From positions 496,001-560,000 of the forward strand of contig WBVU01000009.1 of the NCBI GenBank assembly GCA_009192285.1: a stretch of 64,000 nt of DNA, in the 5' to 3' direction. Both the position numbers and the translations under genes were made by a program. Source of the DNA: Morchella semilibera. Taxonomy: Eukaryota; Ascomycota; Pezizomycetes; Pezizales; Morchellaceae. Shown here in pieces: positions 23,195 to 33,992 of this stretch. Under the pieces are notes generated by a model. It was not told the origin of the DNA and ran no database searches. It saw only the letters and a list, made by a program, of their open reading frames with translations. Every line of letters begins with the position of its first letter. The stretch's first letter is position 1.

Positions 23195-25136
23195 TTACAA
23201 GCACTGGTAGTAATATGGTGGCGAGACAGCGGTACAGGTAGTTCCACTGACACAAGCGGTTGGTCCAGTCCAATTAACACCACCACTACACACATTACCA
23301 GTCAGAAGCCTTCTAACATCCCTCTATAATAAGAAAGGAAAAAAAAACTCACCATTGTTGGTACTTTGCTGCCACAGCTCCGGTGCTTGAGGCCGCCGCG
23401 CTGGATGATGTCGTGCTTGTCACGATTGTGGTGGAAACCCTAGTGGTAGAGCTCGCGCTGGTAGTGGCTGGCGTGGTAGTGGTAGTAGAGGAGCCCGAAG
23501 TGCCCCTCCAGCCTTGGATTTCGTCGAGTGTAAGCACATAGTCAGAGTAGTAGATTCTGTTAAGGAACTCGAGCGAGTTCGCTGTTGAGTCTTCAACAAA
23601 GCTGTTCCATGTCACGAACCAGCTCCAGTCGGCATCATACAGCTGGAGGAGCTCCGGGTCAGGGATAGTGCCGACTTCGGTAGCCGCGATCAACTTCTTG
23701 TCGTTTCCAAGTGCAAGAAGGGCGTTGTATGTTGCGGAAACCGGCTGTCATAGACAAGTTAGATAGCACTAAAACGAGAGAGCGGAGCCTACTCACCCCG
23801 TGGTCACCAGGAGTAGATGGATAGTAATCATACGAAAGGATATCGACCGTTGCATCACCGGGGTACCAATCGGCAGCCACGGAGTTCCAGATCCAGATCA
23901 AATTGTTCAAACCGTGGTAGTTGGTAAGGCGCTCGTACATGATCTGGTAGAGCTGCTTGCATGGCTCTGCGCCCTTCGCTCCCCACCAGAACCAACCACC
24001 TTCGGCCTCGTGCAGCGGCCTCCAGAGGATCGGGACATCGGCGTCGGCCAAACGCTGGATTTGCACGGCGATGGCATCAATGTCACGGATAAGGAGGGCA
24101 TAGTCGGCGCTAGAGGTGTCTGCGAGTGCTGCCTGGACATCGAAGGTGACGGAGTTGGTGTAGAAGCCGCGCCACCACTCTTGACCCGCAACATCGATGA
24201 GCCCAGAGGGTGCGTTCCAATCTGTGGAGATAAGTTAGTGGGGCGTTTTTGATGGAGGAGGAGGGGAGCATACGCCAGCAGAAAGTCACGATACCGCCAC
24301 GGGCGCTAAAGGCGATGGCGTCTTCAACGGCAGTAGAGGTAGATCCGCGCTCGACACGGCTAGGACTGTACTCGATGAAGTCGAGACCAAGGATTGCGGG
24401 AGATTTCCCGATGTTGGTTTCAACCCAGGCATATGAGGTTGTGTCTTGCTGACCGGAGATGTAGGCATTGCCGTATTTTCCGACCAGGAAGCTCATGAGC
24501 GCCTTTGTGGCAGGGGTGGAATTGGAGTTTACAAGTGCAGTTGTGACCTGATGAGGGCCACGGGGAGTAGATGGAGTGACGGTTAGTGCATCGATAAGGT
24601 ACCTGCCATGTTTCTGTTGATTAGATCATTGGCCCAAGATTGGGTACGAGTGAGAGTGGGTGATTTACCAGCCCCAGTTAGACTGAATTGAGATGGTGTT
24701 TGAGCCTGCATTCAATAGAACCTGGCCGGCACTAACAGTAGTCCATGCTGTTGTCTCTGGGAGACTGACATCACTGCCTGAACCACCGTTGAGGACAATG
24801 CGTGTATACTTTGCACCGTATGGGCCCATATAGATGATCCCTAGGTCATAGAGCTTTGTCGTATCACTTGTGATAGTGAAGGTGATCTGATCAGTGCTTT
24901 CATCAAAGCCCTCAACATACCCAGTACCTATAATGAGAAAATTATATAATCAGCATGATTCCTAGGGAGCATATACACCATAACTCACCAGTGTAGCCAG
25001 AAGAAGCAGTGGCGGCGGTTACACCAGTCAATGTAGCATCCTCAGCTTGATAGGTGACGGTTTGCGCAAAAATCGACGGAAGCAGCGAAGCAACTGCTGT
25101 CAGAACAAGGCCTGCATTCCGGCCGGAGAAAATCAT
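23195..25136 (-). CDS. secreted beta-mannanase GH26 with CBM35 and CBM1
   Basis: Predicted endo-1,4-beta-mannosidase acting on mannan outside the cell. Six exons: 24989-25136, 24669-24927, 24274-24602, 23797-24221, 23353-23744 and 23195-23321; all joins keep frame (559 residues). The second ATG is chosen because [20 protein letters not shown] starts a clean signal peptide. Next comes a CBM35 ([12 protein letters not shown] through [15 protein letters not shown]), then the GH26 barrel: [20 protein letters not shown], the acid/base Glu in [14 protein letters not shown] and the nucleophile Glu in [10 protein letters not shown] Thr/Ser-rich linker leads to a C-terminal CBM1 with four cysteines ending YYYQCL. 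The CBM1's usual first Trp-Gly-Gln is replaced by a leader encoded across the last intron. The divergent upstream region is 25137 onward. Confidence 0.93.
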
Positions 25137-27492
25137 GGTGGGCAGGTTTTCAGTATAACGGAAGGATGGTCGGTCAATCAAACATCATGGCCGTGGCCCA
25201 CTATAGCCTTCTTATAGCTTCGACGTAAAATACTTTTCTTGCACTATTTTACTGAAAATTCGATGATTATGGCTGGAGATGAGTTGAGGACCCCACCAAA
25301 CATGCATGCACTAGCGCCTCATCCCGTAATTCAGATTGCATATTGCATCCTCTCCTTTTTTGTTCCTGGTACCCCAGTAATGCGGGGATACATACGGAGT
25401 TTGCGGGTGGGTATCCGCAGGAACATCAGATGAAATCCCCATCTCTCCGTGCGTACCTGGGGGCCATCACGCGTTTTCAATCACCCGGTCCTAGTATCAA
25501 TATATATTGCCAGTCATACCATACTCGAGGAGGGAAATTTTCGCTATGCGCGGACTTTCACAGTTCCATTCCGAACAGGGGTAGGAAACAAACTCGAATG
25601 TTGTTCCTAGAAGAAGATTCATCAGGAAAAATTAAGGTTAATAGACAAATCGGAGCCACCGGTCCGTGACGGATGAAATCGATGATTCTTGGCGTTTGAG
25701 GGCAGGGATTACCTCTTACGCGCTATCTGGGTAAAAGCTGCTTCCTGGTTTACTACTTCATAGAGTTCGGAATTCATTCCGTGTTGCAGACTTGAGTAGC
25801 CTAGAAGCAGGTACGGATTTGCTGTTGCAAATGTTTCTTGGCGCTGTATGTGACGACGTCTGAGAATAAGTACCAAAATCGCTGGAAAATATTTAAGTAC
25901 CAGTACGAATCTACATCCTCCCGACCAATACATCCCATAAGACTCGAAAAAGAAAAATGCCTTAGTCAAAACTTAGTTTAATAAAAAAAAAAATCAGCTT
26001 ATATCAGGCTCATATATAGGGATATGGGTAATGGCGTTAAAGTACCTGCCCCCACACCAGTCTGTCATGACCCGGCCCGTTAATTATGATGATGGTTGAC
26101 GGTTGACAGTTGACGGGACCATACTGTTTAGATGTTGAAGAAGTGAGCCTAATAACACTTCCATATCGAAAAATGTTGAGTATCTTTCTTCCTTGCAACT
26201 ACTCGAGATATTATATTTTAATCTGTGCGTACTTACTGTACTTACTCTTACATAGTATGCGCGCCACTAATTTTCTAGGAAAATACATCACGTATGTACA
26301 TGTAGCTACATATATATCAGGTCTGGCATGATATATCCCCATATTGTACGCACGGAGTTCAGCATAGACCCTTACATGTTGTAACCCTGAAAATTAAGGG
26401 TCTAAGCTTTCCATGCACATATGCAGCTGAAGTATACAATACAAGCAAGACACCCTCCAGTTAACATGTGTGTTCGCCGATCATGCACTCTATGTATATA
26501 TATAAGAGATCAAATTAATGGGACCGAGATAGGAGCGAACCGGCGGACAGAATAAGGATAGGGACAGAAAATCAATTTGAAACGGACTTTGTGCACTTAA
26601 GTATCTACATTTAATTTGCCTAGGCTGATACTGCATGTAGTATATAGATAAAATCAAACCTAGCTTGACCCTTAAACAGAAAAGAGGCAAAAGCATAGCT
26701 CGACGACATGATATATCAAAGAGAGACAGAGATCGGTCATTCGAGTTAGAGTCTATTAATTATGCCTACGCAGCATGGGGTGGTTTGCCTAGTGGTTATC
26801 AGGAAGCCACAGTACTACAGTGTAGCTGGGACTCTATAACACAAGTCTCTGGCATTTGATGAGTGAGCGGGTTCTCACCTGTCAACACCCCATGCAGTCC
26901 GCCCACTTAATAATTATTATACGTAAAACTATTAGCCAAATTCCCGTGGTGAACAACTACCCCTCCCTAGATTCCGTTAGTAAAGCGCCCGGTAATCGTG
27001 ATTAATGATCACAATTATGGTAGCACGAATCGCGACCATCAACGCCCCTCTCTCTATTTCTGGCTGGGGGTCTACTTATGCTATCCATCCGCTCTATGAG
27101 TGAGTTAGTTAATAGGCGATCTACACCCTCCAATATCATGACCTACTATATGTTTATCCGGAATATCGGAACGGAAAGCTAAAAGGATTAGCATCTATCT
27201 CCCTGGATATACTCATACCTATATCCATGATCCACGCGCCCTCCCCATGAGGCTTAGTTCTAAGTGGGCTTTGGCGAAGTTATTGTCAAGATTATAATCG
27301 ATCTTAGAGCCCTTGAGGGGTACGAGCTCTAAATTTTCCCATCTCTCTTCATAGTATTAAGTAGTTTGAATTATCACTTTCAAGCAGCCCTCTCCGCTAT
27401 AGGGGAGATTTGCGAAAGAGACAGAACTTGGGTGGTAAATGTGTGAGAAGTAATTTTACCAACGGTTGATAAATTATTTACCACCGGTAGTA
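25137..27492. other. gene-free AT-rich stretch
   Basis: The first few hundred bases are likely the mannanase promoter. No other gene is supported in these 2.4 kb. Confidence 0.4.
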
Positions 27493-27647
27493 TCCCTTAA
27501 GCTGGCAATGCTGACCCCCTATAATAGAGAGCCAGAATTTGTGTGGGAGATCAACTATTTGATAAGAAAGATAGCAAGATCTCTGAGCAAACGCCACCAG
27601 CCTTTGCTTCTTTCTGGGGGGTCAGCATTTACTGCCAGCTTAAGGGA
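27493..27647. mobile_element. MITE-like element, TA flanks
   Basis: Inverted ends TCCCTTAAGCTGGCA with a further matching TGCTGACCCCC block are flanked by TA on both sides, the Tc1/mariner signature. The 155-base element has no coding capacity. Confidence 0.7.
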
Positions 27648-27711
27648 TAAGTACTGAACTTCAGTCCTTGTGCCAGTATAAGCACTGAGCCCAGCCTTTA
27701 TGCTAAGCTAT

Positions 27712-27790
27712 ACTCGCAGCTTCATAGCGTTTCTGAACACAACCGTTATTGCATGCTATACAAAAATGTAGCCTTGGCGGTTTTTGTGTG
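27712..27790 (-). repeat. dispersed repeat family, copy 2
   Basis: This matches the reverse complement of 4455-4535 over the AACACAACCGTTATT and CTTGGCGGTTTTTGT blocks. It lies about 65 bases beyond the MITE at 27493-27647. Confidence 0.55.
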
Positions 27791-28817
27791 TGCTATGTAA
27801 TATTAGGGCCCGTTTGGCAAAACGGAGTTTCCAAGGGTCAAGGCCTAACAAAAAGATCGTCGAAACCGGGTTTACGAGGGTGAAAGCTCCGTCCGTTTAT
27901 TTTGGCCTGTTGCCATTAAAGGGCCCTAAGTTAGTCGTACGATCGTGTACTTCATGCAACACTTATGAATGTTTCCCACCGGTGGACAATAGGACTCATA
28001 TATTGGCATTATATAGCCCCTTTCAGCCAAAAGGTCTGTGCTTTTATCCATTTTAAGGTATAAATGTTGGTATCATTTTCACTACCAGTGCAGTACGTGC
28101 ATGGCAAAATAATGGTAAAATTACTTTTCGCACATTATGTATATACCGCTCCATACCTCCTCCCCCTACACATTCTGCTAGGAGTACGTTATAATATATA
28201 TAGGGTATGCGATGATTATTTGAAGAATGCTCGCATCAGGATCACGATTGTACCTATCTAGGGCGGGGGGTTCTTCTTGAAATGCCACACCCCTTAGGAA
28301 TACTTCTCAATTTCCTACCTTGCCATCAAATAATGCCTAGATATACGCTGCTCCTTTCAACCCTTATGACTCGTGTTATACACCTAGGCGTTGAAGATCA
28401 TATTAGTGGGTACATAGAAAACTAGCAAGCCCGAGTGATAGTTTATGACTGGGTGACCACGCAGATCTTGATCACTCATCTCCGAGTGAGACACTAGGTG
28501 TGGCACACCCCACACTTACTGCACATGCAGAACATCGATATCTAGCCGATAGAACCGATCTCAGTCATGCAAGGAATGTTCCAAATCCACGATAAGTGGA
28601 TATCGTGGTATCTACAAAAGAAAAGAAAAGGATCGGCATACAAAGAGTGAGAAAAGAACGGGCGCACCCATACTCTATTAAAATACAACAGAGATAATAA
28701 AAAACCCATATGCTACCGCATGAAAGAAACCCGCGCAATAGAAGAAAGAGAGATGACCGTTACACCCGCAACCCAGTGTTCAAAAGTAATCTAAAATTAT
28801 TAACAAATATTAAGTTG
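27791..28817. other. gene-free stretch
   Basis: ORFs of 65-90 codons at 27784-28261 have no recognisable family. The last 200 bases are probably 3' UTR of the DUF300 gene. Confidence 0.4.
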
Positions 28818-30961
28818 CTAAAATTGATTTTGGTGGCCTCCCCCGCCCTGCTGGCCCTCACCCTGCTGCTCGTATGGTCTATAATTCGGCCTCGGACTCT
28901 GTCCGCCCACTATTGGTAGCAGCCTCGCCCCCGCACCCTCGCTCGGACTATGCAAGTACACCGGACTCTCTTGGCGTTGATGTGCTGTTAAGCTAGGCAT
29001 GTAATCGACTGTGGGATAGCTTAATCCTACAGGTGATGGGCTCTGGTCCCGGTATCTCCCGTATCCTTCATGTGGTGATTCCAACGCATTACCATATCCT
29101 GATACCGCTACCTGCTGCGAGTAACTAGACGGCGATCGTGCCGGCGAGGTTTGCATTTCAACTGGCTCGGAGTATACATAGCCTACTGTTTGTAATTTAA
29201 GTTGGGATATCTGGGGCGCCGGATGAATCGGCAATACATCTGGCCCCGTAGGCTGTGGCGGTGGAGGCGTGTAATCGCCCGCACCGGCGATGGAAGCAGC
29301 AGCATTGACAAGGCTCGATTCCTCTTCTTGTTCGTAGCCCGGTCTTCCTTGTTTTTGGCGCCTTCGAACCTCCTCGTGCTGACGATCGCGCCGGCCAATA
29401 CCGCATATCAACCAACGGGTACCACGGGCAATACTGCGGACAATATCCCACGGGTTGAAAGCGTCTAGGAGGGAAGCCATTACTTGTGTTTGACCATTGT
29501 CATAGACTTTCCAGGTGAAGGCAAAGAGGTGGAGGATAGCAAATATTATCATCTCGAAACAGATAAGGAGGGAGTTAAATCCCACGGAAATATCGCCGAG
29601 TGACATATATTTTGAAGATTTAATTGCGCCGGCGGAGGTGAGGAGGTCAAGAAGAATCTGTAAATATAAGTAAGGTGAATGATGTAAAGGGGAGAAAGCG
29701 AGGGTACCATCTGCCAAAAGGAGAAAAAGATAACTAGTTTGATGCAGAGGAGTTTGAAGAAGGGTTTCTTTGGCGCCAATTTCTCTTTGATTCCCAAGTA
29801 AAAAGCAATGAGACAATACATTGCAATGGTTACGGCAACCATATTGAAGAACATAGTCCAGAGATGCGCGTACTTTGGATGCAATGACTCCTCGCAGTAG
29901 AGGCCTTTTGCTTGAGTAACTGTTGCAGTAATGGTCATTGCGACCCGAATAAAAACATACTGGAATATCCCAATCCAAATGATCTGCACCAAGGATATTA
30001 GAAACGCGGTCGATCGGATCGGAATGCATGGGTATGGGGTTAACATTGAACCAAGTTAAGCCACTTCGAGGCTTTTTCATTTTTTGGCAGGGCCATGGCC
30101 ATGCTTTAGTTGTTAAACCTGCGAAGAAGATTTTTTGATTCCCAAGCCCCTGATCAATATAGCTGCATAGCAGCGCGAAAAAAGCAGCTATTGCGAAGGC
30201 TTCGTAACAGTCCTGGACATATCCGCATTAGCTACAACTACCCGAAGATAAGCGAAAGTTAAGGCAGATTGATGTACCCGTGCTACCTCCCAGTAAATAG
30301 CATGCCAATACCAGACATAAGAAAGCCAAGAGGTGATAGAATAGATAGGGACCATAAGAAGAATACGAATGATACTGTTTTATAAATATTATTAATTCAT
30401 AATCTCATAATAATGTACTCATCTGCCGAGTCACGATAACCCTATATCTTATTGCGGTAGCCATTGTGGTGTATATGCAAATATTCCAACTGCCAGTGAT
30501 CGCGAGCATTACATAGGCCCATTTAAATGGACTTGTTGTCGAGGTCCGGGTGGGGGTCTTGCACATTCGGTGACTGTAACGGGGAGAATATATTGAAAGA
30601 AACACTCACTGTCGTTGTTCATCTGGATTATTGTAATGGCCTGCATGCCGATAGATCAAGAATAGTGAGATGACTGTAGCTATTATAGCGCATCCCTATT
30701 AACACACTCGTTCAAAATTAGACTCTTGATTATCTAGAAACCCTTGAAAATACTAAAGAAAAATTAGAGAGTAAGAACCTACGCCGCATATTAGCCATCC
30801 TAAAGTATGTAGAGTTAAATTCCCGACGATTGTGTCGGTATCCCCTGAGGTATAGCAACTAGTTAATTATCTGTAGCACGCGACCATCTAGGACTGAAAG
30901 AGGGGCGATAGAACTGACAATGTGTTTCCGAAAGCGTGGAGTTACAAGTTGAACTGAACAT
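28818..30961 (-). CDS. DUF300 / organic solute transporter Ost-alpha-like membrane protein
   Basis: Seven-transmembrane protein of the Ost-alpha/TMEM184 (DUF300) family; fungal members are membrane or vacuolar proteins of unclear substrate. I infer seven exons: 30919-30961, 30783-30844, 30610-30695, 30278-30374, 30045-30212, 29708-29983 and 28818-29657, which sum to 523 residues in frame. Landmarks are CNSTLSETHWD at the N-terminus, IYRHAGHYNNPDEQRHIIRI, MVPIYSITSWLSYVWYWHAI, DCYEAFAIAAFFALLCSYI, PRSGLTWFNIIWIGIFQYV and KLVIFFSFWQMILLDLL. The cytosolic tail (about 200 residues) is rich in Pro, Gln, Ser and Gly. A continuous ORF across 28818-30080 is misleading, because it runs through two introns by chance. 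The donor at 30044 (GTTAAC) is unusual, and the third intron (235 bases) is long. Confidence 0.9.
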
Positions 30962-32341
30962 TGTGAGGCTTGTCGTCTAGGACAGCTGAGCTGGGGGCGC
31001 GGGGTGCGGCGACAGTTGAATAGTTCTGACGGATAGGAGGGGGAGGTTGTTTTTTCGTGGTCGTAATAATCAGATCGTAGAGACAGGCTTGGACAGCTGA
31101 TAGCGTTCTCTCGGTAGTGTCGGGACGCGTGGACGGTGGACCTAACCAACCAATATCTCAGGGGTTTCTCCCGACGATCCTGTTGTAGGTACCTACATAT
31201 TTCTGCGCCACTCAGCGTCGTCATTGCGCATGGAAAGAAAGCTTGATCAATTTGTTTTTAGTAAAACCTCCGCAAACGCTACACCTCCAGGAACGGTCCG
31301 AACGGCTCCGGTGTTTTCAAGGTCGTTTGGATGCTTGCCACAAAGTCTCGGCGTCCCGGAAAATCTTCTGAGTGGCCGTAAAACTCTCTACCAGTAATAT
31401 AAACGTGGCCCTAAAACGCCGCGAAGAACTTGGGAGATAGCTACATGTATGGCCATACGTCTGGTGGAGTGTTATCATACTTGTCACCAAGGCGTACTGG
31501 GTGGAGCTATGTCAAGAAGTGAAGGGTACGTTGGGTAAAGGGGTCAGAATGTATTAACTGTGAGTGACTGGTCCTTCATAATTCGCCTCTCCAGACCTAA
31601 CAAGTACATGTAGCAATACATGTGACCATGGGAAAGCCACCTGGATGTACTCTCTCTCCAACGTTTGGATATGGTACATGTGGGATCTACACTTTAAAGG
31701 ATACATATCACTGCATCGTTACAGGTTGTAGCTTTGATACACTGGACTTGAGTGGCTGTTTCACCAACCACGCTGAAACCATCGAGGCAGTGCTATTTGA
31801 AAGACGGGTAGGGTTAATACCATCCCAATGTGGCATACACATCTTAGCATCGAAGGCTGGATATCGACTGTTAATTACCGGGATTGATAGATCAGTTCCA
31901 TCATGAAAAATCACTCAGTGAGGTTGGTTCCAAAAGGACGGTTATCCCGCGCGAGATCCACCTCCCTAGCAGTTATTGATCGTGGCCATGATTCAAGATC
32001 TACCAATTGGCCAATATTAATCAAGCTACATAGCATGGACTACATGTGATACATGTCGGTGTCTTGTCCTTGATAATCTCGTTAGCTCAATATCAACACT
32101 GCAATTACAACTGTTGTAGACCTATTACCTAACCGAACTTTAGTGTTCACGGAGCCCCTATGTGCACCCTCGAGGAACAGTGTGTTTTCTTAATTACTCT
32201 AACTGCGTATATAAGTACTATATGCGCATTTCGATCAGGGCTCGATTGCAATCACCGCGTCAGCTATATTTTCATTTCTCTCAACATATCGTAGCCGTTT
32301 CGTATAAAAAGGACGCGTTGCATTCTTGGCAGCGTTATGTA
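30962..32341. other. gene-free stretch
   Basis: No gene is supported. TACATGTA occurs at 31442 and 31605. This stretch is the upstream region of the DUF300 gene. Confidence 0.4.
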
Positions 32342-32595
32342 GAGTCCCTACCCAAAAGTTTTCGTGAAAGGGTCAAACTAGGTGGAACCAGGTTCCAAGT
32401 GTAGAACCACAACACAATTAATTATAACAATGAACAGAGGTAAAATGTTTTGACCCTTGGGAGAAGCCCTTTGCACATTTTTGAATTGGTAAAAAGAGGT
32501 GGTTAAGGTGTAATAAAATATTTTAGTAGAGAACCCGTTGCTAGGTTGACAACTGCTTTTTTTAGGCTTTCACGAAAGCATTTGGGTAGGGGCTT
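32342..32595. mobile_element. MITE-like element, TA flanks
   Basis: The arms GAGTCCCTACCCAAAAG and AAGCCCCTACCCAAATG both continue into TTTCGTGAAAG in inverted orientation, with a few mismatches over 29 bases. TA lies immediately outside each end. No coding capacity. Confidence 0.68.
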
Positions 32596-32876
32596 TACGT
32601 GTTGAAAAAGGGGCTGACTGCCCTCTGTCTACAGTCGACGTATGTCGGGGCCAAAAATTGGTACCTACCCTTATATGGCGCTTACCCTTATACTAAGAGA
32701 TAATTTGTATTGACAAAACCCATTGCCAGAAGGACCATGAGCCACTCTGGCATGGCGGTTGTTCTTATCCCTTGGACGGATGAAATCGTCAAATTCACAG
32801 CCTGGACGGTATATTCGTTGCTCTTAATGGTTGATAACAACCATAGAGCCAATCAAAAATAAATATTAGCTATCTG

Positions 32877-32988
32877 CTTTGCGCAAAAGACTCCAGAGTC
32901 TTTCTCCGGTAACTTGATTGGTGCCTATATATCCTCCCATCAACCAATCACACAGGTAGAAAAAGTCTCTGGAGTCTTTTGCGCAAAG
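32877..32988. mobile_element. short inverted-repeat element
   Basis: Perfect inverted ends CTTTGCGCAAAAGACTCCAG, continuing a few bases with one mismatch, enclose about 55 non-coding bases. The terminal GCGCAAAAGACTC core is itself nearly untouched by mutation, suggesting recent origin. I see no target duplication. Confidence 0.68.
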
Positions 32989-33992
32989 GGCCTATTATCT
33001 CGAGAGGACAAGCTACGAATTTAAAAATTTCATCCATCTAAGAGATAGAGGGCACCCTTATAGGGAGATTCGACTATACTACACCCGTAGTACACACAAC
33101 ATGTATATATGTAGATTTTGGAAGATTGTGCTTTTGCGGGGGTGGGGTCTAGCTACTAAGATAATAATAATAATAATATATATATAAAACAAGTCGTGGA
33201 AATAAAGTGGATTGTCAAGTACTACATGTATGTACAAAGTACATGTACATGTACAGTATGAAAAAATGGGGTGAAATCACTACCATAGGACTACGGAATT
33301 TAATGACAAATACCGAATTAAACCGGCATTAGAGGAAGTGTACTGTACAAATACCGTATTCTTACCGCATTTCTAGCGTATCAACGGGAATACTGTAGTG
33401 ATCCCGCCCCTCTTTTTGGTACTGTATGTATTGAGAGTGAGGAATTAATTCAGGACATAATACTTACATATATACATGTACATGTATCAGAGGCAAAATC
33501 AATGACTACATGTACATTAAGAACCAATAGTTATGCAAAGTAGGAATATCGAAGAAGTTACATACCTAAAAATGGGATTGAGAGTCCATATTAACGCAGG
33601 CTGAACTCGTGAGACTTTTCAATATAAGGAACATACAAATGTATATAACGGGGCCGATTGCAAGATGCCAAGAACGCGGCTCTGCTCTTCAAACCCTACC
33701 CTAGCACTGATTGGCTAACTCTAACGCCGATTTTGCCCCTCCACTCATCCCATCGGCAGTGACACATTTTATTTTCAGACTTCAACCCCTTCAAATCCCA
33801 TCACAGTTGCTACTTCATACCTATACTCATGCACTTTCAGCGGTAGCACTTGATTCCGCGGAGGTGAGATCAATGTGCCCTTCTATGTTGAAGTGACTAA
33901 CTTTAGGCGCGCGAAAAAGCAGATTTCTTTCGAGCCTACCTTCGAGACGAAACAACTGCCTGCTGTAACTCGGGAACGATCAAGCCGGAACA
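32989..33992. other. intergenic, dense in TACATGTA
   Basis: Six TACATGTA sites, some overlapping, lie between 33222 and 33513, next to an ATA microsatellite at about 33163. The last 300 bases should carry the RPC1 promoter. Confidence 0.5.

Noticed and set aside
26760-26860. A tRNA-like segment (GCCTAGTGGTTATC)
   Set aside because: It resembles an A box, but no matching B box or acceptor stem follows; at best a decayed SINE head.
29700-30080. Frame change in the DUF300 gene, and a 420-codon ORF suggesting a different N-terminus
   Set aside because: Two introns (30044-29984 and 29707-29658) explain it; the long ORF runs through them by chance.
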